This document shows positions 28,652 to 38,782 of a DNA stretch of 64,000 bases, piece after piece. The DNA comes from Anaerolineales bacterium. GTDB taxonomy: Bacteria; Chloroflexota; Anaerolineae; Anaerolineales; Villigracilaceae. The position numbers were made by a program, and so were the translations under genes. The stretch covers positions 1 through 64,000 of the forward strand of contig JANWWK010000059.1 of the NCBI GenBank assembly GCA_025056175.1, written 5' to 3'. Numbering within the stretch: position 1 is the stretch's first letter; each line of letters begins with the position of its first letter. Under the pieces are notes generated by a model, which was not told where the DNA came from, did no database searches, and saw only the letters and a list, made by a program, of their open reading frames with translations.

Positions 28652-29209
28652 TTGAATCTCATTCTGACCTATTTGCCCCTGTTTCTGACAACCACTATCG
28701 TCATCGGTTTGGACCAGTTCACCAAAGCGCTGGTACGCGCGCACATTCCGCTTGGCCAAACCTGGCTGCCACCAGGCTGGGAATGGCTACAACCCTACGC
28801 CCGCTTTGTTCACTGGTATAACACTGGCGCGGCGTTTGGCATGTTTCAGGGTTTTGGATGGGTGTTTACTATCCTGGCATTTGTCGTTGCAGGATTGATT
28901 CTCTACTACTACCCGCAAGTTCATCCCGAAGATGGCTGGCTGCGCCTGGCCATGGGTTTGCAAATGGGCGGTGCGCTCGGCAATGTCATTGACCGCCTGC
29001 TGTTCGAGGGGCGCGTGACCGATTTCATCTCGATTGGTGCGTTCCCGGTCTTCAACGTGGCCGATTCCAGCATCACCATCGGAGTCCTGCTCTTACTGTT
29101 AGGCGTATGGTACAAAGAAATTCTGCTCCAGAAACCGCCTGGAAAGCCAGAAGAATCCACTTCCCTGGCTGCGCCTGCCGACCCCGCGGGAGAGACTCAA
29201 CGTGAGTGA
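28652..29209 (+). CDS. lspA: Signal peptidase II
   Basis: VHWYNTGAAFG, GNVIDRLLFEGRVTDFI, FNVADSSI; TTG start with SD cggagg likely (ORF open from 28622). Confidence 0.93.
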   Translation: MNLILTYLPLFLTTTIVIGLDQFTKALVRAHIPLGQTWLPPGWEWLQPYARFVHWYNTGAAFGMFQGFGWVFTILAFVVAGLILYYYPQVHPEDGWLRLAMGLQMGGALGNVIDRLLFEGRVTDFISIGAFPVFNVADSSITIGVLLLLLGVWYKEILLQKPPGKPEESTSLAAPADPAGETQRE

Positions 29210-30125
29210 CCGGATTGAAACCTTTCGCTTCCAGGGCGTTGAGCCGGAGCGATTAGATAAATTCCTGACTGAGTGCCTGCCAGAATTTTCCCGCGCGCGC
29301 ATTCAGGGGCTGATTGTAGATGGATTTGTGCAGGTCAATGGCCGACCGGCAAAGAAAACCGGCGTCAAACTGGAGGGGGGCGAGCAGGTGCAGATACGCA
29401 TTCCGCCGCCCCAGCCCGCCGGCTTAATTGCCGAACGCATCCCTCTCGCCGTTCTCTTTGAGAACGAAGACCTGCTGATTGTGAACAAACCCGCCGGGAT
29501 GGTGGTGCATCCGGCGGCAGGACATGACCGCGGTACGCTGGTCAACGCTGTGTTGGGGTACGACCCACACATTGAGGGCATCGGCGGCGAAGAGCGGCCT
29601 GGCATTGTTCACCGGCTCGATAAAGACACCAGCGGGCTGATTGTGATTGCCAAAAACGAGCGCGCTCACCGCTGGTTGACCGAGCAATTCAAAACGCGCC
29701 GGGTCGAAAAAACGTATCTGGCCCTGGTGGATGGCAAACCGCCCACCCCCACCGGCCGCGTGGAAGCCCCCATTGGCCGCGACCCGCACGACCGCAAGAA
29801 AATGGCAATCGTCAAAGCCGAAAAAGGGCGCGAGGCCGTAAGCGAATACCGCACGCTGGAAAGCTTTCCCCATCACACGCTGCTGGAATTCCACCCCCAC
29901 ACCGGGCGCACACACCAAATCCGCCTGCACTGCGCATTTTTGGGCTGCCCCATCACCGGGGATGTCACCTACGGACACCGCAAGCCTTCGCTCGACCTGA
30001 ACCGTCACTTCCTGCACGCCTGGCGTTTGAAACTGACACTGCCCGGCGAGAGCGCGCCCCGCTTATTTGAAGCCCCCCTGCCGCCCGAGCTGATGCGCGC
30101 ACTCGATGCGCTACGAGGAAAATAG
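29202..30125 (+). CDS. rluD: RluA/RluD-family pseudouridine synthase
   Basis: S4 domain RLDKFLTECLPEFSRARIQGLI; IVHRLDKDTSGLIVIAKN; HPHTGRTHQIRLH. Confidence 0.93.
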   Translation: MSDRIETFRFQGVEPERLDKFLTECLPEFSRARIQGLIVDGFVQVNGRPAKKTGVKLEGGEQVQIRIPPPQPAGLIAERIPLAVLFENEDLLIVNKPAGMVVHPAAGHDRGTLVNAVLGYDPHIEGIGGEERPGIVHRLDKDTSGLIVIAKNERAHRWLTEQFKTRRVEKTYLALVDGKPPTPTGRVEAPIGRDPHDRKKMAIVKAEKGREAVSEYRTLESFPHHTLLEFHPHTGRTHQIRLHCAFLGCPITGDVTYGHRKPSLDLNRHFLHAWRLKLTLPGESAPRLFEAPLPPELMRALDALRGK

Positions 30126-30162
30126 CAGCAAATATTTCGCCTTCTCTGCGCTGAATTTCGTT

Positions 30163-31002
30163 TCAGGCTTCCAGGATTCTCCGGTACGTCTCTGGCCTTC
30201 GCTGCTGCAACAGGGGGAACAAACGCCGCCACGCGATGAGCGCTTCCGGGTCGAGGGTCGCCATCAGCACTTCTTCGCGCTCGCGGCTGGCCTGCGCCAG
30301 AATGCGCCCGGATGGGTCACACACAAAACTCGACCCGTAAAACGTAACGCCCTCTACCCCCACGCGATTGGATGCTGCAACAAATACCCCACTGGCAATG
30401 GCCTGGCCACGCATCACCGTCTGCCAGGCTTCGCGCGTATCGGTGGCCGGGCTGGTTGGCTCGGAGCCGATGGCAGTAGGATAGAAGATAAACTCGGCGC
30501 CCTCCAGCGCATAAATGCGGGAGAGTTCAGGAAACCACTGGTCGTAACAGGTAGGAATGGCAATGCGTACCCCCAGCACTTCATGCACTGGAAAGCGGTC
30601 ACTGCCGGCAAAGAAATGGTCTTCTTGATACCCTTCGCCCTGTGGAATGTGTACTTTGCGCGTAAAACCGTGCAGATTGCCGTGCGGGTCGTAGAGCGTG
30701 GCAGTATCCCAGTATCGTTCCCCATCGCGCTCGAAAATGCTGCCGATAATGTAAACACGATGCTCGCGCGCCAGCGCTCCCAAAAACTGATGCGTCGGCC
30801 CACCTTCCAGGGGCTCGGCCCAGTCGAAGCCGGAAGGGTCGAGCGTGCTGGCAAAGTACGGAGAAATGGTAAACTCTTGCAGACAAACCAGCTGCGCCCC
30901 CTGCGAACAAGCCTGAGCAATTTTGCGGCGATAGGTCTCCAGCATGGCCTGCCGAGTCCCCGGCCAGCGAACCTGAATGAGCGAAATGGTTAATGGATTC
31001 AT
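30163..31002 (-). CDS. aguB: Carbon-nitrogen hydrolase, likely N-carbamoylputrescine amidase
   Basis: LVCLQEF (Glu), [18 protein letters not shown] (Lys), [13 protein letters not shown] (Cys); divergent to aguA. Confidence 0.88.
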   Translation of the reverse strand: MNPLTISLIQVRWPGTRQAMLETYRRKIAQACSQGAQLVCLQEFTISPYFASTLDPSGFDWAEPLEGGPTHQFLGALAREHRVYIIGSIFERDGERYWDTATLYDPHGNLHGFTRKVHIPQGEGYQEDHFFAGSDRFPVHEVLGVRIAIPTCYDQWFPELSRIYALEGAEFIFYPTAIGSEPTSPATDTREAWQTVMRGQAIASGVFVAASNRVGVEGVTFYGSSFVCDPSGRILAQASREREEVLMATLDPEALIAWRRLFPLLQQRRPETYRRILEA

Positions 31003-31071
31003 GCACGCCTCATGCAACAACACAGTTTTGCGGTTTTTTCCAATTTTACCCTTTCCAAAAGGAGAAACGGA

Positions 31072-32160
31072 ATGCCTCACACATTCTCTACCACTCCTCG
31101 CGCCGATGGGTTCTTTATGCCCGCCGAGTTTGGGCCGCATCGCGGAACGTGGATGCTCTGGCCGCAACGCACCGACACCTGGCGGTTGGGAGCAAAACCG
31201 GCACAGGCAGCCTTTGCCGCCGTGGCTGCCGCGATTGCACGCTTTGAACCAGTGACGATGGGGGTTAACCACAGCCAATATGCCCATGCACGGCAAATTC
31301 TGCCGCCGGACGTGCGGGTGGTGGAACTTTCAAACAACGATGCCTGGATGCGCGATTGCGGTCCGACCTTCGTGGTCAACCAACAGGGAGAAACACGCGG
31401 CGTGGATTGGGGCTTTAACGCCTGGGGAGGACTGTACAACGGTCTCTACTTTCCCTGGGACCTGGATGACGCCGTCGCCCGCAAAGTTCTCGAAATCGAG
31501 CGTCTCGACCGCTACCGCGCCCCTCTCGTACTGGAGGGCGGCTCGATTCACGTGGACGGTCAGGGGACATGTCTGACCACTGCCGAATGTCTGCTCAGCC
31601 CGGGGCGCAACCCGGCGCTATCAAAAGACGAAATCGAAGCCTATCTGAAAGAATATCTGAATGTGGAAAAGGTACTGTGGATTCCGCGTGGAGTGTATCA
31701 GGATGAAACCAGTGGCCATGTGGACAATCTGGCATGTTTTCTGCGCCCGGGCGAAGTGGCGCTGACCTGGACGGACGACCGCTCCGACCCGCAATACGAA
31801 CGCAGTGCCGAAGCGCTGGATTATCTTCTGACACAAACCGATGCCCGCGGACGGAAACTGAGCATCCACAAAATTCACCAGCCCGGCCCGCTCTACCTGA
31901 CCGCCGAAGAAGCTGCCGGGTTAGATGTCGTTGAAGGGGCGTATCCACGCCGCGCTGGTGACCGTCTGGCCGCGTCGTACATCAACTTTTACTTTTGTAA
32001 CGGTGCGACCATCGTTCCCACCTTCAATGACCCTCATGACGCCGAAGCCCTGGCAACGCTACAACGCCTGCTGCCAGAACGCCGCGTCATCGGCATTCCG
32101 GCACGAGAAATTCTGCTCGGCGGAGGCAACATTCACTGCATCACACAACAACAGCCATGA
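31072..32160 (+). CDS. aguA: Agmatine deiminase
   Basis: [40 protein letters not shown]-like ([11 protein letters not shown]), [42 protein letters not shown]. Confidence 0.95.
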   Translation: MPHTFSTTPRADGFFMPAEFGPHRGTWMLWPQRTDTWRLGAKPAQAAFAAVAAAIARFEPVTMGVNHSQYAHARQILPPDVRVVELSNNDAWMRDCGPTFVVNQQGETRGVDWGFNAWGGLYNGLYFPWDLDDAVARKVLEIERLDRYRAPLVLEGGSIHVDGQGTCLTTAECLLSPGRNPALSKDEIEAYLKEYLNVEKVLWIPRGVYQDETSGHVDNLACFLRPGEVALTWTDDRSDPQYERSAEALDYLLTQTDARGRKLSIHKIHQPGPLYLTAEEAAGLDVVEGAYPRRAGDRLAASYINFYFCNGATIVPTFNDPHDAEALATLQRLLPERRVIGIPAREILLGGGNIHCITQQQP

Positions 32161-32211
32161 TACAATTTGTCTGACAATCTGTACCACCCTATCTTTTCTT
32201 CAGGAGACCCC

Positions 32212-33180
32212 ATGACCCAGAGAAAACTCGCTGTCATCGCCATCGGCGGCAACTCGCTCATCAAAGACGAAAAAAAAGTCACCGTGGAGAGCCAATACGA
32301 AGCCGCCAAAGAGACCTGTATGCACATCGCCGACATGATTGAACAGGGTTGGGATGTGGCTATCGGTCACGGCAATGGCCCGCAAGTCGGCTTCATCCTG
32401 CGCCGCTCTGAAATCGCCGCCAAAGTGGCCGGTATGCACGAAGTGCCACTCGATGTGTGCGGCGCCGATAGCCAGGGCGCGATTGGATACGCGCTTCAAC
32501 AAAACCTGCAAAACATTCTCTACCAGCGCGGAATCAAGAAGAAAGTGGTCACAGTCATTACGCAGGTGCTGGTGGATAAAGACGACCCGGCCTTCAAGAA
32601 CCCTACCAAGCCGATTGGCGGCTTTATGGACGAAGCCGAAGCCAGACGCCGCAAAGAAGAACAGGGCTGGGACGTGGTCGAAGACGCCGGGCGTGGCTGG
32701 CGGCGCGTGGTGGCTTCCCCGCTTCCGAAAGAGATTGTCGAACTCGAAACCGTGCAAACCCTGCTCAACCAGGGCATCATCACGGTCACGGTGGGCGGCG
32801 GCGGCATTCCGGTCATTGACCCCGGTGACGGCAACTATCGCGGCGTAGCGGCAGTGATTGACAAAGACTACGCTTCTTCTCTGCTGGCGCGCGAAATCGG
32901 CGCGGAGCTGTTTGTCATCTCCACCGCTGTCGAAAAAGTGGCGCTCAACTTTGGCAAACCAGACCAGAAGTGGGTGGACAAGATGACCCTCTCCGAAGCC
33001 AAACGTTACCTGGCCGAAGGTACACACTTTGCCAAAGGTTCGATGGCCCCCAAAATCCAGGCCATCATCTGGTATCTCGAAGCCATGCCTAACGGAAAGG
33101 CACTCATCACCAACCCTGAAAATCTGGGCCGCGCCCTCAAAGGAGAAACCGGCACCTGGATTGTGCATGATGGGCAGTAA
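32212..33180 (+). CDS. arcC: Carbamate kinase
   Basis: VIAIGGNSLI, GHGNGPQVGFILRRSE, RRVVASPLPKEIVE, VGGGGIPVI, AVIDKDYASSLLA. Confidence 0.95.
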   Translation: MTQRKLAVIAIGGNSLIKDEKKVTVESQYEAAKETCMHIADMIEQGWDVAIGHGNGPQVGFILRRSEIAAKVAGMHEVPLDVCGADSQGAIGYALQQNLQNILYQRGIKKKVVTVITQVLVDKDDPAFKNPTKPIGGFMDEAEARRRKEEQGWDVVEDAGRGWRRVVASPLPKEIVELETVQTLLNQGIITVTVGGGGIPVIDPGDGNYRGVAAVIDKDYASSLLAREIGAELFVISTAVEKVALNFGKPDQKWVDKMTLSEAKRYLAEGTHFAKGSMAPKIQAIIWYLEAMPNGKALITNPENLGRALKGETGTWIVHDGQ

Positions 33181-33214
33181 AGCCGGCTTCCGTCAGCAGT
33201 AAACAGGTTCAATG

Positions 33215-33259
33215 AACAGGTTATTCGTCAGACGATGTACTGGTGAATAACCTGTTTTG
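33215..33259 (+). terminator. Rho-independent terminator after arcC
   Basis: AACAGGTTATTC...GAATAACCTGTT then TT. Confidence 0.75.
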
Positions 33260-33320
33260 CGTTATACTACCCGTCGCCTGCCGAACCCAATACGACCACC
33301 GCCCCCTGTTCACATCCCTT

Positions 33321-33356
33321 TGCTCACTGATGACTGACTGCTCACTGATGACTGAT
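33321..33356 (+). repeat. Tandem 18-bp direct repeat
   Basis: TGCTCACTGATGACTGAC / TGCTCACTGATGACTGAT. Confidence 0.85.
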
Positions 33357-33368
33357 TCCTGAACTGAC

Positions 33369-34250
33369 ATGCCCTCCCCCCGCGTTTTACTCAGCATAGA
33401 TTACGAACCCTGGTTTGCCCTCAGTCGTCGGTACGATACCGTGCGTGACCCCGCTCTGCGCCGTGCGCTGGATGGTGGCTTTACCCACCAGGCGCTCGAC
33501 CCCCTGCTCGAGCAGCTCGACGACACACGCGCCAGTTTCTACCTGGTGGGCGAAATCGTGGATTGGTACCCTGACGTACCGCAGAAAATCATCCAGGCCG
33601 GGCATGAACTCGGCCTGCACTGCCAGATTCACCGCCCGCTGGTGAATGAACGCGAACTGGCCGAAGACCTGGCCGCTTCTGCCGGCTGGCGCGCACATTA
33701 CAACGTACTGGGTTATCGCGCCCCGATGGTCGGCATCAGCGAAGCCGCCTACCCCCTGCTCAAACGCGCTGGCTTTCTGTACAGTTCCTCCATTTACGCT
33801 CCCAGCGGTAACCTGCACCGCAAAAACGGCCTGTGGGAACTACCGGTCAGCACCCTTTCGCTGCTGCGAACACCTTCGCATCTGTCCGCCCCGCGCCAGT
33901 TTTCCCCCCGTCTGCTGGCTGCCGGAGAAGTGCCGTATGGCTCCAGCTTCATGATTGGTCTGATGCCCGGCCTGATTCTCAAAATCATCGAGCGGGAACT
34001 GCGCGCCGGTTTCAGCCCGGTCATCATCCTGCACCCTTACGAACTCATCCGGCCAGAGCGGTTTCTGCGCCGTCTCGGCCCTGACCTGGCCGCTTACCCG
34101 CTCTTACTGCCGTTTACGCTCGATAAATCCACCTTCTTGAAAACCCTGCGCCGACATTTTCCCATCTCGCCGCTCCTGGATTATGTGCGTGAAACTGCAC
34201 AGGCTACTGCCAGTGAACCAATCATACAGCACCCAACGACAGATGACTGA
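33369..34250 (+). CDS. Polysaccharide deacetylase (NodB-like, DUF3473-type C-terminus)
   Basis: VLLSIDYEPWFAL, GHELGLHCQIHRPL, GYRAPMVGISEAAYPLLKRAGFLYSSSI. Confidence 0.85.
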   Translation: MPSPRVLLSIDYEPWFALSRRYDTVRDPALRRALDGGFTHQALDPLLEQLDDTRASFYLVGEIVDWYPDVPQKIIQAGHELGLHCQIHRPLVNERELAEDLAASAGWRAHYNVLGYRAPMVGISEAAYPLLKRAGFLYSSSIYAPSGNLHRKNGLWELPVSTLSLLRTPSHLSAPRQFSPRLLAAGEVPYGSSFMIGLMPGLILKIIERELRAGFSPVIILHPYELIRPERFLRRLGPDLAAYPLLLPFTLDKSTFLKTLRRHFPISPLLDYVRETAQATASEPIIQHPTTDD

Positions 34251-35292
34251 ACCTTGCCTTACCCTGCGCCGCCTGGCCGCACAGGAACCGGCCAACTGGC
34301 CCGAAACGCTTACGCTGCCAGCCACATTCACCGCGCTGGATACGTGGACAAACTTCGTTCACGCTGTCTATCGCTTTCCAACCTACCGCTTCGAGACCGA
34401 AATCGAAGGCAGAGTGACCGGGCTGCTGACGCTCACACACATCCAGCATCCCATCTTCGGAAACTATCTGACGACCTCCCCCTTCGGCTCTTATGGCGGT
34501 TTTGCTTTTCAGGATGTAGAAGCGCGCGACCGTTTGCTGGCTGCTGCCCGCGCACTGGCCGAAGATCTGAAAGTCGAATACGTCAACATCCGCTTTGCCC
34601 CACCAGACCCTGCCCCACCACCTGGCTGGGTACAACATCCCGTTTATTGCACCTACTGGATGGATTTATCTCCCGACCTGGACGCTTTGCTCTCCAATTT
34701 CTCGTCCGACCACCGCAATCACATCCGCAAATCATACAAGAAAGGCTTCACCCTGCGCTTTGGCGGGCTAGAGCTGCTCGATGACGCTTACGAAGTGCTG
34801 GCGCGCTCGATGCACGAACTCGGCTCACCCTACCATGCCAAAACGTATCTGAAAACAATGGCCGAATTTCTCGGCGATACGCTCGAATTTGCCGTTTTGT
34901 ATGCCCCTCAGGGTGCACTGGCGGGCGCAGGTGTCTTCATTCAGCACGGAAAAACCGTCACCAATCTGCACGCCAACATCCTGCGCGCTTTCCGTTCCGA
35001 CTATGCCGGAGAATTCCTGTACTGGGGTGTTATCGAGCGTTATGCGCGGCGCGGCTTCCAAATCTACGACATTGGGCGCAGTTTGATTGGGTCAGGTAAC
35101 GAAACCTTCAAAATGAAGTGGAAACCCCGCAAACACCCGCTGGCCTACTGGTATGCCTTGCGGCCGGGCGTGGAACTGCCTGCCTTGAATCAGAAAAACC
35201 CCAAATTTGCAGCTGCCATCTGGCTGTGGAAGCGCCTGCCCGCCTTTCTCGTCCGCGCCGTTGGGCCTGCGCTCATCAACGGCCTGGCCTGA
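34243..35292 (+). CDS. FemAB-like / GNAT (PF13480-like) acyltransferase
   Basis: LSNFSSDHRNHIRKSYKKGFTLRFGG...HELGSPYHAKTYLKTMAEFLGD...GAGVFIQHGKTVTNLHANILRAFRSDYAGEFLYWGVIERYARRGFQIYDIGRS. Confidence 0.82.
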   Translation: MTEPCLTLRRLAAQEPANWPETLTLPATFTALDTWTNFVHAVYRFPTYRFETEIEGRVTGLLTLTHIQHPIFGNYLTTSPFGSYGGFAFQDVEARDRLLAAARALAEDLKVEYVNIRFAPPDPAPPPGWVQHPVYCTYWMDLSPDLDALLSNFSSDHRNHIRKSYKKGFTLRFGGLELLDDAYEVLARSMHELGSPYHAKTYLKTMAEFLGDTLEFAVLYAPQGALAGAGVFIQHGKTVTNLHANILRAFRSDYAGEFLYWGVIERYARRGFQIYDIGRSLIGSGNETFKMKWKPRKHPLAYWYALRPGVELPALNQKNPKFAAAIWLWKRLPAFLVRAVGPALINGLA

Positions 35293-35305
35293 GCCCTTTC
35301 ATTCT

Positions 35306-35911
35306 ATGACCGAATTGATTCCGCTCGCTTCGCTGCCCGCCTCGCGCTTGCCGGCGCTGGCAAATCTGCATTGCGCCACCATGCCCACGCTGCTTACCGA
35401 ACTGGGCTATCCCTTCGTGCTGCGTTACTACCAAATCGCCCAGACCGACCCTTCTGTCATTGCCTTCGTCGCCACCCATCACAGCGAAGATGCGTTAGCG
35501 GGTTACTGTCTCGGCTCGCCACATCCACCGGCTCTCACTGCCCGCTTGCGTTCTTCCCTGCCCTGGTTTGCTGGCCAATTGATGCGTCTTTCTCTGACTC
35601 GTCCGTTCGCGCTGTGTCAACTGGCGCAGTCGGTCTTTTCTGCTTCACCGGTCAACGCCCTGCGTCCCGGACAAATCGAACTGACCTACATCGGCGTTGC
35701 CCCGCACGCCCGCCAGCGCGGACTGGGCAAAACCCTGCTGACAACCTTTCTCGAAGCATCTCAAAACGCCGGCTATACATCCGTTATACTCAGCGTCGAA
35801 ACAGAAAACCTGCCTGCTCTCGCGCTCTATCAGCACTTTGGGTTCGCCATCACCCAAACCTTCACCGAAGGTCGTTACCACCGTCACCGCATGGAACGCC
35901 TTCTCGCCTGA
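35306..35911 (+). CDS. GNAT-family N-acetyltransferase
   Basis: ELTYIGVAPHARQRGLGKTLLTTFLEASQNAGYTSVILSVETENLPALALYQHFGFAITQTF. Confidence 0.88.
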   Translation: MTELIPLASLPASRLPALANLHCATMPTLLTELGYPFVLRYYQIAQTDPSVIAFVATHHSEDALAGYCLGSPHPPALTARLRSSLPWFAGQLMRLSLTRPFALCQLAQSVFSASPVNALRPGQIELTYIGVAPHARQRGLGKTLLTTFLEASQNAGYTSVILSVETENLPALALYQHFGFAITQTFTEGRYHRHRMERLLA

Positions 35912-35934
35912 ATCTCCCTGACCTTTTCCTGCCC

Positions 35935-38019
35935 ATGTCCCCTACCCGTTCGCTTCTCTCGCGTCTTTCATCGTTGCTGCTACACCCTTCGACTTTTCTC
36001 CTGTCCCTGGCACTGCTGGCGTATGCTCCATTCTTCTGGGAACGCGGTTTTTACTGGGATGAAGCCCCCTGGACGTGGATTTACTACCGTCTCGGCCCAC
36101 AGGCCCTCACCCAAACCTTTTCCACCAGCCGCCCTTTTTGGGGACTAATTTATCAGGCCACCCTGCCGCTGGTCGGACCGCATCCCTGGGCCTGGCAAAT
36201 TCTCATGATTCTCCTGCGCTGGTTGAGCGGCGTGCTGGTGTGGAAACTGTTTGCCCGCCTGCTGCCCGGCTCACGCCTGCCACTGTGGATAGGCGCGCTC
36301 TTTCTCATCTATCCCGGCCTGGGACAGAACTTCATCGCGCTCATGTACACCCATTTCTACATCGTCCTGAACGCCTTCTTGCTTTCACTCTACCTGAGCG
36401 TTCTTGCCGTCCAAACCCAAAAAGCGCGCTGGCACCTTCCAGCCTGGCTGCTGGCACTGGTCAATCTGCTGACGATGGAGTATTTCTACTTTCTGGAATT
36501 CTTCCGGTTCATTCTGTTCTGGCGACTGGTAGATTTGCCCTTACGAGCGCGTGTACGCCGCGTTTTAGGGCTGTTTCTACCCTATTTCTCTGCCTTCATC
36601 GCAGTTACGCTCTGGCGCGCCTTCTTCTTCCCCAATCAAAACGCCAGCTACAACTACCAAACACTGGAAAACCTGCGCGCAAACTTCCTGTGGGGATTGG
36701 GAAAACTGTTCGGCAACATGCTCCATGCCCTATGGACGACCTTCCCCGCTGCGTGGCTTTCGCCGTTCGCACCAGTCGAGACAGCCACCCTGGGGCTGTT
36801 CACCACCATCGCCGCCTTTGCCCTTGCCCTGACAGCCACCGTGCTGAGCGGTCTCTACCTGCGACACCACACCCTTTCGCACGTCCCTTCTCCGAAGCCC
36901 CCCCTGGCTTCTGACGAATCAGGCGGAATACTCCTGCTCGGTCTGCTCGCCTGGCTGTTGGGCGGCGGCGCATTCTGGCTGGTGGGCGAGCGCACCCTGC
37001 CCGAACTACACTTTCCTGCCGACAGGTTCACGCTTTCCTTCCTGCTCGGCACCAGCCTGATGCTGGCTGCTCTGCTGGGATGGCTCTCACGCTTTCCGCG
37101 CCTGCAACTTACCCTGCTTGCGCTGTTGCTCGGCTTCTCGGTCGGCAAACACTTCCAAACCAACGCGCTCTACCGACGTGATTGGGAGACTCAACGAGCG
37201 TTCTTCTGGCAACTTTCCTGGCGCGCGCCTGCGTTGCAGCCTGGCACCACCCTGCTGACCAACGACCTGCCGCTAACCGTCTTCAGTGACAACTCACTCT
37301 CCGGGCCCCTCAACTGGATTTACAACTCCAACGCACCGCAAACTCTGCACGTCACGCCGCAGGGAAAGGCTCTCTCCACAACCGATACGGGCATGCACTA
37401 CATTTTGTACTTTGTCTCAGTGCGCGCGCAAGAAGGCCGCGCCCTGGCGGGCAAACTCGAACCCGGGCATCGCTTCACGCAAAACTACCTGGCAACGACC
37501 TTTGAAGGAAACACTTCGCAGATACTCGTAGTGCATTTCAATCCCCCCGGCTGTGTCCGTATCCTCGACCCGGAAATTGACCCGCTCAACAGGCTACTCC
37601 CACCCGACCTGCGCGATGCCGCTTTCTTGAGCCGCCCACACCTGGTCAGCACCGCCCCGCCCGTCCGTCTGCCAGGCTTCTATCAGCCCGAAATCCCGCG
37701 CGGATGGTGTTATTACTTTTCCAAAGCCGAACTGGCTCGCGCCGAACAAGATTGGCAAACAGTGATTGAACTGCACCGCCAGGCGCAAAATCTGGGCGAC
37801 CATCCCAACGACCCGCTGGAAAACTTCGTTTTCATCGAAGCCTACGCCCACACAGAAGACTGGAAACAAGCGCGCACCCTGACCCGCGAGACCTATCGCA
37901 TCTCGCGTGAATTTCTGCGCCCCACCTTATGTGCCCTGTGGGGACGCATTGCCCGTGAAGTTCCCAACAGCGCCGATGAAGTCCGTGCGGCGCGCGAAGA
38001 TTTGGGATGCAACAAATAG
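35935..38019 (+). CDS. Large polytopic membrane protein of unknown function (glycosyltransferase-39-like architecture)
   Basis: Multiple TM helices, N-terminal FYWDEAPW motif, soluble C-terminal domain; start ATG 35935. Confidence 0.7.
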   Translation: MSPTRSLLSRLSSLLLHPSTFLLSLALLAYAPFFWERGFYWDEAPWTWIYYRLGPQALTQTFSTSRPFWGLIYQATLPLVGPHPWAWQILMILLRWLSGVLVWKLFARLLPGSRLPLWIGALFLIYPGLGQNFIALMYTHFYIVLNAFLLSLYLSVLAVQTQKARWHLPAWLLALVNLLTMEYFYFLEFFRFILFWRLVDLPLRARVRRVLGLFLPYFSAFIAVTLWRAFFFPNQNASYNYQTLENLRANFLWGLGKLFGNMLHALWTTFPAAWLSPFAPVETATLGLFTTIAAFALALTATVLSGLYLRHHTLSHVPSPKPPLASDESGGILLLGLLAWLLGGGAFWLVGERTLPELHFPADRFTLSFLLGTSLMLAALLGWLSRFPRLQLTLLALLLGFSVGKHFQTNALYRRDWETQRAFFWQLSWRAPALQPGTTLLTNDLPLTVFSDNSLSGPLNWIYNSNAPQTLHVTPQGKALSTTDTGMHYILYFVSVRAQEGRALAGKLEPGHRFTQNYLATTFEGNTSQILVVHFNPPGCVRILDPEIDPLNRLLPPDLRDAAFLSRPHLVSTAPPVRLPGFYQPEIPRGWCYYFSKAELARAEQDWQTVIELHRQAQNLGDHPNDPLENFVFIEAYAHTEDWKQARTLTRETYRISREFLRPTLCALWGRIAREVPNSADEVRAAREDLGCNK

Positions 38020-38056
38020 CGGCTATTGACCCACTTTCCCATCAATGGTATATTAA

Positions 38057-38089
38057 GCGATAAATAATCGGATTAATCCAATTTATCGC
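38057..38089. promoter_or_regulatory. Nested palindromic operator upstream of FCD-domain regulator
   Basis: GCGATAAAT-AATC-GGATTAATCC-A-ATTTATCGC: perfect 10-bp palindrome inside perfect 9-bp inverted repeat, 10 bp from ATG. Confidence 0.8.
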
Positions 38090-38098
38090 AGGAATCGA

Positions 38099-38782
38099 AT
38101 GGCCGCCAACCACATCTCTGAATTCATGCGTTATCTGGCCGCCCACCCTGAAGCCGAACAAGGCCTGCCACCGCTGGCCGTGCTGAGCGAAGAATTAGGG
38201 GTGAGCGTTGCCAGTTTGCGCGAGCAGCTTGAAGTGGCGCGCGCACTGGGGCTGGTCGAAGTACGTCCGCGCACCGGCATTCGTCGCCGGCCTTACGAAT
38301 TTCTGCCTGCTGTGCGCCAAAGTTTGGGATACGCCATGGCGCTGGATGAGAGCAACTTTCAGCGTTTTGCCGACCTGCGGCGGCATGTCGAAGCCGCCTA
38401 CTGGCACGAAGCCGCCGCCCGGCTGACTGCCGAAGACCGCGAAAAACTCCGTCAACTGGTTGCCCGCGCCTGGGAAAAATTGGATGGCCGCCCCATCCAG
38501 ATTCCCCACGAGGAACACAAGCAGCTGCATCTCACCATCTTTGGGCGGCTGGAAAATCCCTTCGTCAGCGGCATCCTGGAAGCCTACTGGGAAGCCTACG
38601 AATCCATCGGCCTGAACGTCTTCACCGATTATGCCTACCTGCGCGAAGTATGGGGTTACCATCAACGCATGGTAGATGCCATTGCCAGCGGCGACCTGGA
38701 GGGCGGTTACCGCGCTCTGGTCGAACATGCCGATATGCTGGCCGATTTGCTCGACCATCGCCCAGGGGGCGGTAAGCAGTGA
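38099..38782 (+). CDS. FadR/GntR-family regulator with FCD ligand-binding domain
   Basis: HTH LAVLSEELGVSVASLREQLEVARALGLVEVRPRTGIRRRPYEF; FCD domain FADLRRHVEAAYWHEAAARLTAEDREKL...HEEHKQLHLTIF...HQRMVDAIASGDLEGGYRALVEHADM. Confidence 0.88.
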   Translation: MAANHISEFMRYLAAHPEAEQGLPPLAVLSEELGVSVASLREQLEVARALGLVEVRPRTGIRRRPYEFLPAVRQSLGYAMALDESNFQRFADLRRHVEAAYWHEAAARLTAEDREKLRQLVARAWEKLDGRPIQIPHEEHKQLHLTIFGRLENPFVSGILEAYWEAYESIGLNVFTDYAYLREVWGYHQRMVDAIASGDLEGGYRALVEHADMLADLLDHRPGGGKQ

